Part shown: positions 12,376 through 23,495 of the stretch, one piece after another | How the letters are laid out: every line of letters starts with the position of its first letter | Numbering within the stretch: the stretch's first letter is position 1 | Assembly (NCBI GenBank): GCA_951799445.1 | Contig: OX637289.1 | Location: 25,606,245-25,670,244, forward strand | Direction: 5' to 3' | From: Pseudisothecium myosuroides | Taxonomy: Eukaryota > Streptophyta > Bryopsida > Hypnales > Lembophyllaceae | DNA: 64,000 nt | The notes under the pieces: model-generated | Told to the model about the DNA's origin: nothing | Seen by the model: only the letters and a program-made list of their open reading frames with translations | Databases searched by the model: none | Position numbers and translations under genes: made by a program

Positions 12376-12829
12376 TCAAGCAACCTTAGAGTTGTACCAA
12401 GAGCCCACTTTACTATTGTCAAGGTTCTAAAAGCACCCCAACCACTCAAAACTTCTAGAAAAATCTATATATTAACCATAGCACTTAAGGCGGCAATGAT
12501 GATATCAATGGAATCATTTCATAGCATGAAGTGCCATCTCTAGTAGGACTATCTACTAGTACACTTGACTCGGGAGTACATGATTGAAATACAAGTAATG
12601 AAGGAAAACATAAATAAAAGGGTTTTGCCAAGGCTATGCTATCTTTTGGTAAATAGACTCAAAACATAGGAGAATTGGAATGCAAATGACAACAAGAGCA
12701 TTTGGAGGATTGTAGAAATAACCTATTGATTTTGTTTCACTTTGGTAGATTTTAGCCTTTGAGGGGGATTATTACAAAATTAGAATTTAAAAAATATATA
12801 TTAAAATTACGATCAATGTATTAGAAGGT
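12376..12829. other. Spacer, nothing recognised
   Basis: An open frame at 12355-12543 overlaps the repeat end and has no recognisable domain. No other feature was seen. Confidence 0.35.
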
Positions 12830-13415
12830 ATCCTAGGAAGGAAAAGGATAGAAAATTTCTTTAAGTAGAACTAGAGAAGTGCAAAATCGCAAGAAAATAG
12901 ATACTTTGGTGTTTTAATTTGTAAAAAATAGAAAAAAAATTAACAAGAAACTAAAAATTGACCATTTGGTAGGACTTTTATCATGGTGAAGAGATTTCAC
13001 CAAAAGAATGAGCTTGAAACCATCTTCAATATTAAGAAGTGTGTCTATAAAGGAACCCTATTTGCAAAAAAATGGAGGACATAAAATAATACATTTTTAG
13101 ATTATCCTTGCTAAAAACATGCCCTTATACTATAGGAACACACCATAGAAATTTTAGTTCTAAATCATTAATTTTTGGTACTCTATAGTACTAAATCATT
13201 AAAATTCAAAATATTACAAATTAGTAATATTGAATTTTAAATATAAAAATATTTTTAATTTTTTTGAAAAATATGGAATATGATTAACACAAGACAATCA
13301 TTTTTAGTAAAAATTTCAAGTTTATGCAAGTTATGCTTCAATAGTTATCGCAAAGGAAAACTCCATCACTCTTCATGTGACGTAAATAGAGTACCGGTGT
13401 TTCTTGCAATGGCTT
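12830..13415 (-). repeat. Family B repeat, inverted
   Basis: This reverse-orientation copy runs from AGGTATCCTAGGAAGGAAAA to the tip ACCGGTGTTTCTTGCAATGG near 13412. Its body (TAGGAACACACCATAGAAAT, TTTTTGGTACTCTATAGTAC) is the complement of the left half of 26264-27009. The terminal CCC and TTAA are not preserved. Confidence 0.6.
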
Positions 13416-13852
13416 CTTTTCAAGTTTTCAACCAAAAACTAGACCTTCACCAAAAAAAATATTTTATTCAAAGACAAAAATTTCAATGTAAAGACACTAG
13501 CAACAACCCTAAAATTGGCTAAATTTTGTTCAAATTCTATTTAATTTTTCATGCCCTCAATGTAAATTCAAAAAAAAAAGATTTCAAAAATGAACATTTG
13601 GCTAAAAATCCTAAACCCTTTTTGAGATCACTAGACACTAGTAAAAAAATCTGCAACTAAAACAACCAAAAATTGTTGTTCATACCTGTTGTTTTGGTCG
13701 AGTTATTTCAGATAGAAATTACATTGAAATTTTATTTTATTTTGTTGATTTGGTCAAATTAATTTTTTTTAAATGTTACCTAGAAATTTCAAGCAGTGGG
13801 AATTTTTTTTGATACGACCTGGAAATTCCGTGCAGCCACAAACCAGGCCATG

Positions 13853-13922
13853 GTCTGCCCGGCAAGTTTGAATCGGATCCTCAAGCTTAAGGGCCCAAGG
13901 CCCAACCACTACACCACCTCTA
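13853..13922 (-). other. tRNA-like (SINE-head-like) segment inside the CACTA element
   Basis: On the minus strand the segment reads GGTGGTGTAGTGGTTGGGCC and, about 25 bases on, GATCCGATTCAAACTTGC. The first resembles a tRNA D-arm/A box (TGGTGTAGTGGTTAGC) and the second a B box (GGTTCAAATCC). The acceptor stem does not pair, so it is not a tRNA gene. It is most simply the head of a tRNA-derived SINE that inserted into an ancestral CACTA element. Confidence 0.5.
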
Positions 13923-13988
13923 CAATCTTATATACAATATTAGTAGTATATTTCTATTACTTATGTACTTGCTTTTTTGTTTTATAAC

Positions 13989-14352
13989 AACTCATTAGAC
14001 TTTGGCGGGTATTTTCACAGTTTCACATAGAAAAATAATTTTTTTTTCAAAAACATTTGTACTAAGAAAGTTGTAAAATCAAGCTAAATTTCATCTCCAA
14101 AAATCCATTTGTGATTTTGAGTCTCCAATCAAAAGTTATGCACAAAATTCAGAGAGGATGTTTGAAAATGTCCAAAAAAATGTCCCTTCCAACCCCTCTT
14201 TGAACTTTGTCTATAACTTTTGATTGGAGGCTTGAAATCTCAAACGCATTTTTGGAGATGAAAGTTAACTTGATTTTACAACTTTTCTTAGTACAAATGT
14301 TTTTGAAAAAGTTATTCTACTATGCTAAAATGACCTCCAAAGTCTGCTAAGT
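13989..14352. repeat. 364 bp palindrome inside the CACTA element
   Basis: The left half is an imperfect inverted copy of the right half, centred near 14175. For example, CTCCAATCAAAAGTTATGC pairs with TATAACTTTTGATTGGAG, and AGACTTTGG pairs with CCAAAGTCT. A homologous palindrome at 55116-55469 keeps the same fold although the sequences have diverged. Confidence 0.75.
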
Positions 14353-15144
14353 TTAAAAACCACCAAATTGTGAATATTTAAGTTAAATTAAAAAATCCAC
14401 AATGTACTTAAAATTCCAACCTTGGTGTTTTAAACATTGCCCAAATGAGGAAAATTTATTTTTAATGTTGTAAGTCAAAATTGTGTGCTTATATGCCTTT
14501 CAAGTTTTGGAATTACATCAGCAATCTTGTTGAAAGTATGTCTAAAGAATTTCAGATCCATTAGATCTAAATGCCAAGGCTACCTAAAATTGCCCGTTGC
14601 TAAAAAAATAACTTCATGGGACATAAATTTTTAATTGCAACTTGAATTATAGTAGTCTTAAATTTTTTTTACCATCAAGCTAGTATTGAAATACACCATT
14701 GGTAAAAAAATTCCACAAGAATTGTATTCAACAAATATATATTGCATTTGAAAGGACTTGCCTAAAAGTAGAAAATGGCTTGAAATTATCCCCTAAGGCC
14801 TTAAGAACTAATTAATTATTTGGTATCAAATATGATGACCTTGCCCTACTACTACAGTACAAGAACATTTCAAAATCTTTCAAAATTTTATGAATGTATT
14901 ATGTAGAGTTCAAAGATTCCAAAAGATTCCAAAGATTCCAAAAAAATCCTAAAAGTTCCTAAAAAATTCCTAAAAAATGTTCAAATTCACTAAAATTCTG
15001 TTGATTTAGTCATTGCAGTATTTAAATCAACAAGCATTTTGTTAATTTTCATAGAAAGTTCAAAAATCAATAGAAATGGTTAATCCAGTGCCCCAACAGA
15101 ATATCAACTTTTTATGTTGATTTGATCGTGGTTTTCTAGTAGTG

Positions 15145-15708
15145 AGAGCATGAATTGAGGTTGCATTTAGAAATTATCCTTGTGAAGAGACCATAAACAA
15201 AGAGCATTCCAATACCATCTTTGAAGATGATGATTCACAAAACAATTTGTATTTGTTGTCTTCGTAGTGGTTAAATTTTAGTGAAAATACACAACTTAGT
15301 CAATATAAGAAGAATGAGGGTACACAACTTAGTCAATATAGGGAGAAAATACAAGAGTAATATATTATAAAAAAGCAAAATACAAAATTAGTTTACTGTG
15401 TACATATACATCCTTTAATAGAATCAATCCAACTACTTGGAAAATACTCTAATGCGTATAATGACAGAGAAAAACATGTTGATTGATCAAGTTCCATGAT
15501 ATCTCATGACAACTTGGTTAAGATATTCTCTTTTCACTTTTTCATGAGTCTCATCCTTTTGCCATGGCAACTACATTAAATGTACAAAAATCTCACATTC
15601 TATTCCTATTTTAGATAGTAGAATCTTTAACATCAAAGATGTCATTTCAAGTTGACTCATTAAAATAATCGTCTAGATAATAACAAATTGTACAAAATGA
15701 CACAAACT
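15145..15708. other. Spacer with a small duplication
   Basis: TACACAACTTAGTCAATATA occurs twice, near 15290 and 15322. Otherwise nothing was recognised. Confidence 0.4.
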
Positions 15709-16517
15709 CTAGTCTATAAATTGCATGAATGTGATCTTATTTGTGCTGAAGTTGTACCTAAACTCCACGTAGATTTTCGAAGCGACCTTTTTAGTATGCC
15801 TATGGCCTTTGCAATGTTCAACCTTCACACAAACAAATGCCTTGAACCTTGAATTCATTGGCAACAACCCTAATTCTGGTTTGTATGAAAGAATAGTGAT
15901 GGCAAATGCAAAATCAACCAAAATGAATTCTTGAACATAAAATAAATGCTCAATTTTGTACCGTATCTTTGAATTTAGGAATACGTGACTACGTATTATA
16001 AGTGTCAATTGAAAATTCGACATGCATCGATGTGATCTTGCAAGTATGATCACAGACAATCAATACCAGTATTGTCATGGCATAAATATTCTTTTTTCAA
16101 TAAAAATCTTCTTCATGCTTGTCTTGCTAGTTTGTATGCAAATTTGATGGTTTGTTCCATCCACTACTCCAATAACAAATGAAATCCAAACTTACTTTCA
16201 ACTTCATGCATAATTTGGTCTTTCTTTAGTTAAAATGGTCATTGAATTATTGATTTTTCTTATGCTAAAAGAGAAATCCTGATGCAATTTGAAAATAGTG
16301 TACTAGAGCCTACAAAATCTCCAAAAAAATTCACAATGTTTGGTCCAAATGTACCATTTCTATATCTACCAAAGTAATATATTGCTATTGTGAAGTGCGA
16401 AGTCAAAGGTGCGAGCAAAGGTGCTTGTTCTTTTTGAGAATTATTTTGGAAAATAGAATGTGATGAAATCACCTCTAATATTTTGTATAAGGTAGCACTA
16501 GACATTTGAAGTTTCAA
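15709..16517 (-). pseudogene. PIF/Harbinger transposase relic
   Basis: Two minus-strand pieces read like a DDE transposase of the PIF/Harbinger family. The upstream piece (16517-16260) has TIAIYYFGRYRNGTFGPN, like the N-terminal helix-turn-helix entry (AIALYRFGHYGNA). The downstream piece (16059-15709) has a FILVDFAFAIT segment, like the LLADSAYALT strand with the second catalytic Asp, and then VKVEHCKG, like the VRVEHAFG strand bearing the catalytic Glu. The two lie in different frames with a gap and stops between, so the gene is broken. No partner gene was identified with confidence. Confidence 0.5.
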
Positions 16518-16933
16518 TCAAAATTTGATCTCTAGCAATCTTTTATAATGTTGTTTTGAAATGAAAATAAGGTGGTTGCACTTATTTTGTCTAAAAGATA
16601 GCGTTGGATTGAGATGCAACTATGAAAAAATTCAAAACTACTTAAAACATTGTTAATATCATTTGAACTTTCCTACTCTAAGAAACCAAAATTACTATGG
16701 CTATCACTATAAAAATCATTGGAACTCTCATTTGAACTCAAAGTTTTGAACACAAGTGCCTCCTACAAAGTCAGAAAGGCCTATATGGCCTCAAGACCTT
16801 TCTAGGCTTGTTGTCTTTCATTGACATGAGGCATGATGCTATTATTAACATGCCAACAACAAAAATACTTCAAATATGAAACAAAAAAATTTCAACAATA
16901 AATATGAAAAAAAATATTTCAACAATAAATGCT

Positions 16934-17761
16934 CTAAGGAAGAGATTGTTTTGCCTTGTCACACCCTATATATCTAAGTGATATTCTTGAAAGCTTGCCA
17001 TTATTTATGGACAAAGTAGCAAGTAATATATTGAGGGTGTTAAAATTAGGCATTGATAATACGTCCAATGCGAGTGGTCCCAAATAAAACTTTGCACCAA
17101 TTTGCCCATACTTGTCTACTCCTTCACTTGCAATGCAACCCCTACCCAAAGTATCCCGTCTTTCTTGACTTTTCCACTACACACCAAAATTGTGACCTCG
17201 TCATCTAGGACCTAGGTCATTGTTGCACCTGATAAGATTTGGTTTCTTGTCAATGGTCTTATTCCACTGCCCAAAGTTGCCTTGTGTCTTCTTACCCTTG
17301 CCTCCACTATATATAACTTCAAATAGAATTGTCACAGCGCCCTTCTTCTTTATCTCTTTTCATCACTTGTTTTGTACCAAGGTCATCCATTGTGCCTTGT
17401 GGAAAGTTACATTAGAAGCATAAGACAATGTATAATGTAGGACAATGCTGAGTATCCCAACCAATGAACTGCTTCTCAAATCTTACAATCTACTCTTCCT
17501 CACTGATGGTGTTTTTGCACATGTGGCTGCTTGGTCATGAAATGGTTGCCCATGGTACACACTTCTTCATCTCTAGCTTGAATTTTTCCTTCTTGTGTTG
17601 CCCATATGCCCTTGAAATTGGTTGTGTTCTTGACTTAATTTTTCTATGTATTGCTTGCCCTTAAAAATTTTACTTTGCACCTCTTGTTTGATTCTCTTAC
17701 GCTTTTCCCTTTTGATTGTTGATCCCTTTCCAAGTACAATTGCCCCTTCTGGTTTGAGCAA
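16934..17761 (-). pseudogene. Unidentified decayed coding-like sequence
   Basis: Several short minus-strand frames (17761-17573 rich in Lys/Arg/Glu; 17149-16934) follow one another with stops and shifts between them. The composition looks like once-coding sequence: the GC content is higher than in the neighbours and there are runs such as KREKRKRIKQEVQSK. They lie just upstream of the Harbinger relic, so they could be its accessory gene or an unrelated capture. I recognise no domain. Confidence 0.25.
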
Positions 17762-17986
17762 CTAGTAAAACATTCAAACTCCTTGAGACAAAAGATGGAT
17801 GATATGAGGTTTTTATAATCATTTTCTTTGTCTATATTTCTAATCTCACAATTGTAGTCTCTTAGATTGTCTATGCTATTTTGATTAGAATTTTATTCAC
17901 TATTGTCCACTCTTTTATATACATAAATTTTTGACAAACTTTGCATCCATTTTGTTCTTAGTACTAGGAGCTACCATTGTACAATT

Positions 17987-19393
17987 CAGTGGGGTACCAT
18001 TCAAAATGGCGTTTTTGAAATCGCAGGGAAGGAAATTTCACATCTGCCAACTTTGATGACAGCCTCCCGAGGGCTCAAAACCTAATATATGACCATGAAA
18101 TTTTCATCACAACATAATCTTTAAGTTAGTTATATGTGTCCCAAATTTCAAGGCCAAATGATTTACACAAGAAAAGATATTTGAAACCTACCAACATGTG
18201 TAGCCGTGAGAAAAAATTCACTACTGCCAACTTTGACACCCTCCCAAGGATTGAATTTTTTTTTCTTTTCCTATGAATTTTTTGGCATACAACTATCTAT
18301 ATGTTGATTACATGTATAAAAAATTTCAAATCCAAAAGACCCCCACAAAAATAGATATTCAAAATCTACCAACATGTGTAGTTGTGAGAAACAATTTCAC
18401 TACTACCAACTTTGACACTATTCCAAGGGTATGAAAAATTGTTTATTTACCATAAAATTCTTAAGATGAAATCATCTCTATGTTAATAACATATGGGCCA
18501 AATTTCAAGTTCAAAAGATTCACACAAAAAAAAATATGCTAGTTCTACCAATGTGTATAACTGTGACAAAAGTTTCACTATTACCAACTTTGACACTATT
18601 CCAAAGGCTGAAAAAAAAAACATTTTACTATGAAGTTTTTGGCATGAAATCATCTCTATGTTGATTTAATGTATGCCAAATTTCAAGGTTAAAAGATTTA
18701 CCAAAAAAGGATACTCTAATTCTACCAACATGTGTAGTTGTGAGAATGACTTTCTACATCCGTGTGAAATTTTACCCCAAAAATGACAGTATCCCAAGGG
18801 TTGAAAAAATCGTTCTCACAGCTATATACATTGGTAGAACTAGCATATTTTTTTTTGTGTGAATCTTTGAACTTGAAATTTGACCAACATGTTATTAACA
18901 TAGAGATGATTTCATCTTAAGAATTTTATGGTAAATAAACAATTTTTCATACCCTTGGAATAGTGTCAAAGTTGGTAGTAGTGAAATTGTTTCTCACAAC
19001 TACACATGTTGGTAGATTTTGAATATCTATTTTTGTGGGGGTCTTTTGGATTTGAAATTTTTTATACATGTAATCAACATATAGATAGTCGTATGCCAAA
19101 AAATTCATAGGAAAAGAAAAAAAAATTCAATCCTTGGGAGGGTGTCAAAGTTGGCAGTAGTGAATTTTTTCTCACGGCTACACATGTTGGTAGGTTTCAA
19201 ATATCTTTTCTTGTGTAAATCATTTGGCCTTGAAATTTGGGACACATATAACTAACTTAAAGATTATGTTGTGATGAAAATTTCATGGTCATATATTAGG
19301 TTTTGAGCCCTCGGGAGGCTGTCATCAAAGTTGGCAGATGTGAAATTTCCTTCCCTGCGATTTCAAAAACGCCATTTTGAATGGTACCCCACT
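17987..19393. mobile_element. 1407 bp foldback element of ~178 bp satellite-like units
   Basis: The outer ends are inverted copies: AGTGGGGTACCATTCAAAAT at the left and its exact complement at the right. The arms run about 17987-18560 and 18821-19393 with high identity; for example, CTGCCAACTTTGATGACAGC pairs with its complement near 19317. Each arm is itself a tandem array. The word CTACCAACATGTGTAG recurs at 18188, 18366, 18545 (variant) and 18722, and its complement at about 18821, 18998 and 19178, a period of 177-179 bases. The centre (about 18565-18815) has diverged. No coding capacity. A possible duplication of TACAAT lies on both sides but is offset by one base. Confidence 0.8.
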
Positions 19394-19621
19394 ATACAAT
19401 ATAGGACAAAATTTTTATACCTAAAGCTTCCGCAAGTGAGTATATGACACATATTAGTATTGATACAGATTTCTAATAAGAAGTTACATTCATCATATCT
19501 TTCTACCACGTTGGCTAATTATTATTTGTACTACATGTAGTTCATATCACAACCTTTTTGTGCCTCCAAAGTTGCCATTTCTAGTTTCAAATAAGATTGA
19601 GTACAAACTAGAAAGAGTTAA

Positions 19622-20175
19622 CCTCTAAGTGCCTAAGTGACCTTTTTTTGGTCGTTGCCCGACTTTGGGCAGCATTTTTGAGTAGAAAAAAACTTTTTTT
19701 CAATTTTTTTTGTGCAACCTAAATTGGGTGTCTTTCAATTTTTATATTCAAAACTAAGATCACTACAGTCAAACAAAAATTGTAAGGGAAATAGCACAAA
19801 GTATTTAGAATTTGCTTAGTGTGGAAAAATTTACTATTTACAAAAAGTGCTGATGTTTTTATTACTAGATCTTATTCATTACTAGATCTTATTCATTTTT
19901 TTACAAATCAATAGAAACCACAATTTTGACCAATAAAAAAAAATTCAAATGCTAAAGATAGAAATTGCATTTTTGGTGAATTTTTGAAGTTATATCTTCA
20001 AAATTCATCTGAAGAGAATCTAAAAATAATTTTATAATTTTAACCATATGGATACTTTACACTTTTTGTGCTTCACATTATCTTATTTGATGCAAACTAC
20101 AAAAACAATATAAAACTTATATTTTTTAATACATTTGTGTTTTGTTCAAACCCCTTGGCCCTTGGGCTTTTAGGA
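19622..20175. mobile_element. TTAA-flanked short element, 554 bp (family A-like)
   Basis: The left end is TTAA (19618-19621) then CCTCTAAGTGCC. The right end is GGGCTTTTAGGA then TTAA (20176-20179). The tips are inverted copies of the CCCCTAAAGGCC type with several mismatches. The inside mentions TTGGGCAGC, as other family A copies do. No coding capacity. Confidence 0.55.
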
Positions 20176-20375
20176 TTAAATGCTTAATAGCACTTGATTA
20201 GAAGTGATTAAACACCATTTTAAAGCCTTAATTTGGTCAATAGTATGATTCTTTTCCACCATAGTTATATCCATATTGGATTTTTTGTTGCCCAATAAAA
20301 TCCCTTTTTTTCATTACTAGACCAAATTTTCAATCAATTTAGACTGCAATAGATCCATTCATAGATGTTTTTTAA

Positions 20376-21247
20376 TCCCTAAAGGTTTTGACTATGTTTT
20401 CACCAAAACCGCTCCAAAACTGCCATTTCTAATACAAGTACCAAATTTTAGAAAAAAAACATTTTTGAACACATGTAACCATAGGATCTTGTAGTACACT
20501 GGTTTAAGAATATGTAGAAAAAATTTCAGAATTTTCCACCGCGTGGATTGCAAAGTATTAGCGTTTGAATTGACAAAACCCCTTTTTTTGTCCCTGCAAA
20601 AAAACGGGCAGCTGCCCTTCATAAGGTCATATTTGTATGAAAAAATGTCCAAAATGGTGGTTACCCTTTGCATTCATTTTTCAAGTCAAGTTGACTACAT
20701 GCTTGAAAATTTCAGATCATTTGGAATTGTACAACATATAGGAAAAAAATAGTAAGTAGAAAGAGGTAGAGATTGACTCAAAATACTAAATTGTCAAGAA
20801 TTTTGTTATGGAATTGAAAAATGATAATCCCAATAGTTGTAATGTTGTAATAAACAATCTACATCCATGTTTTTATTTTTTTTCAAAAATATTGAAAATT
20901 GAGGTAAATAAAGGACTTCAAAGTTTATTTTAGAGTAGAGATTGATTCAAAGCTTTCCATGTATATATAAATCTATAGAACCAATTTCAAATTTTTATTT
21001 TTCAAAAAAGTGATTTTTAAAGAATTTTTTTCAGCTGCCCGGGCTGCCCGCCGAACATGGAAAATTACATATCATGCAATAACTTTTAAACCATGTAGTC
21101 AAAAGTTATGAAAATTGTTGGGCCTTGAAGCTACACCTCGGGCACATCTTGTGTGAAAATTTCAAAGGAAAATAATAAAATTTCCATTCGTAGTGAGCTG
21201 CCCAAAATTGCTATGTTGCCAAAAAATGGTGTTTGGTCCTTTAGGGG
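20376..21247. mobile_element. TTAA-flanked element, family A, 872 bp
   Basis: It is flanked by TTAA at 20372-20375 and 21248-21251. The left tip is TCCCTAAAGG and the right tip CCTTTAGGGG, an inverted pair. The body is shared with the copies at 27039-27964 (opposite orientation) and 27965-28504. Shared words include TTTTGACTATGTTTTCACC near the left end and GAGCTGCCCAAAATTGCTAT near the right end. There is no open frame of interest, so the copy is non-autonomous. Confidence 0.75.
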
Positions 21248-21853
21248 TTAATTATGGATAAACCGTTTGGAATGGGCTGATTTACCATACTTTAGTTGGC
21301 CAAACAATAGCCGTTTGATGTAGTTTCATTGATGAAATCTTTGTAGTGCTTGAATTTGGTGCAATACTTATAACTAATTTAGAATTTGCAACTGATTTAA
21401 TATAAATTAAATGTAAACATATTAGATGTGGATTCTATTTGTGTTTAAAAAAATAGATTGGAAAATGTTTTAAATTGTGCAACTCTCCAAATATTTGTAA
21501 TTGTGCTTAGAAGGGCATCTAATCTTACATGCACAAAAAGGAAGACATGTCTTTCACTTCTTGGACATACTTATCATGTATGCATGCATAATACCGACTC
21601 CCAAAATATCAACCCCCTTATAGAGTTTTAATACATAGTTATGAAATCACCTTCTTCTATAGGCCAACTCCATCCCATTGCTCATTTCCAAGATTGTAGA
21701 AACCCATGAATTTAAAGATTCACAACAAACACAAACAAGCACAATACCAATGAGTTGAAAAGTTTAGAATAATACAACAAATTGTGAGAACCAAAACTAC
21801 TACCATTTCAATTGCATAATGTCGATTATACAACCTTAGTAACATCAAACTAA

Positions 21854-21996
21854 CACTAGTAGAAAACATGCTATAAATGACTATCCTAAATGACTAGAAA
21901 TTGTTTACAATAATTGTAAATGAGTCATTGTGGACACTTTTAAGTGATTGTGGACAATCATTAGAACATATTAGTGTAATGAATTTTCTACTAGTG
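21854..21996. mobile_element. CACTA MITE, 143 bp, TSD TAA
   Basis: It starts CACTAGTAGAAAACATG and ends TTTTCTACTAGTG, inverted over the first 13 bases. TAA lies immediately on both sides (21851-21853 and 21997-21999). The short interior repeats GTCATTGTGGACA / GTGATTGTGGACA. It is a deletion-derived, non-coding CACTA element. Confidence 0.8.
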
Positions 21997-22264
21997 TAAT
22001 AAATGAAAATAATATATTCTGCCAATATATTAATTAATGAAATTAAATATATCAATGCACCAAGCCTAACATGTAGTGACAATGCAAATTGCGTTCTTTT
22101 ACTAATTTCTACCCTAGTTAGTAGTATGTATTCCATCAACTTGAGTCATGGTAGATAGCAACAAAAAATAATTCTACATTTGTCATTTGACATAGTATAG
22201 TTCACAAGAAGGTTGACCGTTGTACTCCAACATTTTCAATTGTGTACATCCAACAATTCAAACA

Positions 22265-22930
22265 CTTCGTTGAACTTAACTTGGCATGGCTTGTAGCTAG
22301 ACTAGTACAAAATTGAAGGCGCTTGCAAATTCAAAGGGATGATTGAAATTGAATCTAGTGTTGTAAACTCCGACTTGGAGGCCATCAAATGGATGTTTGG
22401 ACAGAATGGATGCCTTGTGGATGGTATATGATACCACAATTTTTCATTTTATTCTTGGATGAATGGTCGTCTGATGTTGCCAAACGTTGCCATTAGTCAC
22501 CTTCATCTGCAAAGTGTTGCCATTAGTCACTTAGACATTTTCATTTTGGTGGACATTTAAGTGTCCGCCTTTGAGACTCCTTGTAATTGCTAAGCTTCAT
22601 CACTAATTATCAAGGCAGATAATTGGGCGGATGATTGGATGTTTGTTCCTTTGGCGTCTACTTTGCATGCCATTGGTCCCCTTGCGTCCGCCATTGGTTG
22701 CTAAGGCAAGGCAGTTGGATGTCTGCCAAGCATTACTTACAACAAGCTTCACGGGCATTAGCTCATGCTAAAGTAGGAAGGATTCCTCCCTTTTAGCCCT
22801 TGTAGCACTTATGGACGAGGATGAGTGGGAAACTTTATCCTCCTCTTGAGCCCCGTTTTTGCACACATTAGCCCTAGTAAATTGCATTTTTCTAGGAGCA
22901 ATGTAGATGAATTATTGGACAATTTTGTAT
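22265..22930. repeat. Long direct repeat, copy 1 (LTR-like)
   Basis: From GCATGGCTTGTAGCTAGACT to TTGCATTTTTCTAGGAGC this segment matches 24575-25225 in the same orientation, with many substitutions and small indels. The paired ends about 2.3 kb apart suggest LTRs of a retroelement that has lost its coding interior: only about 600 bases lie between them once the MULE-type insertion is removed. No polypurine tract was recognised, so a plain segmental duplication remains possible. Confidence 0.6.
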
Positions 22931-23085
22931 GAGCTTTTGATCAATTTTAGATTAGTTTTGTTGAATTGTTGGATGAATTCCATTATATATAAGATCTTCT
23001 TCAACTCTATAGCATCCTAGATGTGTGTGCATGTGATGAAGATGCCCTTTGTCTCTGATTATATTGACTTTATTACAAATGTATT

Positions 23086-23155
23086 GGAGGTGCGCAATGG
23101 GTTAGCGTATTGACAGACCGTGGCGAGTTTAGAGGTTGTAATCACTTCAACTGAG
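23086..23155 (+). other. Possible tRNA-like SINE head
   Basis: GAGGTGCGCAATGGGTTAGCG resembles a tRNA A-box region (GTGGCGCAGTGGGTTAGCG). About 40 bases later, GAGGTTGTAATCACTTC is a weak B-box match. No full cloverleaf forms. This could be chance or an old SINE. Confidence 0.3.
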
Positions 23156-23495
23156 GGGTTGATGGAGAAGTTTCTTGGTCTTTATTATCAGTCATTTTAC
23201 TAATCTTTGAAATGTGTTTAGTTTATTTTAGACACCGCACTTGGAGGCTTGCACAATTTGCATTTTGCACATTGAAAATTGTAACACCCTTTTTTAAATG
23301 AAAAATTGTATTTTCTCTACAATATGAGTGTTTTGTGCATTAGGGTTTCTTTAGGGAGATGTCAAACTTTTTTTATTAGAGTTTTGTGATTATTTGCTCT
23401 TGTTCTTTGGATTATCTTGATGTTGAAGATTTTTTGCAAATTTCAATTGTTCGGAATTTGTTTGAAATTCGATTAATCTATGATGTTTAGTAGAG

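Larger units (their letters stand above)
13636..15144. mobile_element. CACTA-type element, 1509 bp, TSD AGA
   Basis: The left end is CACTAGTAAAAAAATC and the right end is the complement of CACTACTAGAAAACCACG. The trinucleotide AGA precedes the left end (13633-13635) and follows the right end (15145-15147), as expected of the 3 bp duplication of CACTA/EnSpm elements. There is no transposase, so the copy is non-autonomous. The subterminal words GTTGATTTGGTCA and GACCAAATCAAC recur inside both ends. The element carries a tRNA-like head and a 364 bp palindrome. Both also occur in the second copy at about 54840-57167, so they are ancestral to the family. Confidence 0.8.

Noticed and set aside
13853..13922. 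Functional tRNA gene
   Set aside because: Only D-arm and T-arm-like boxes are present, without a pairing acceptor stem. It is placed inside a CACTA element and shared with its sister copy.
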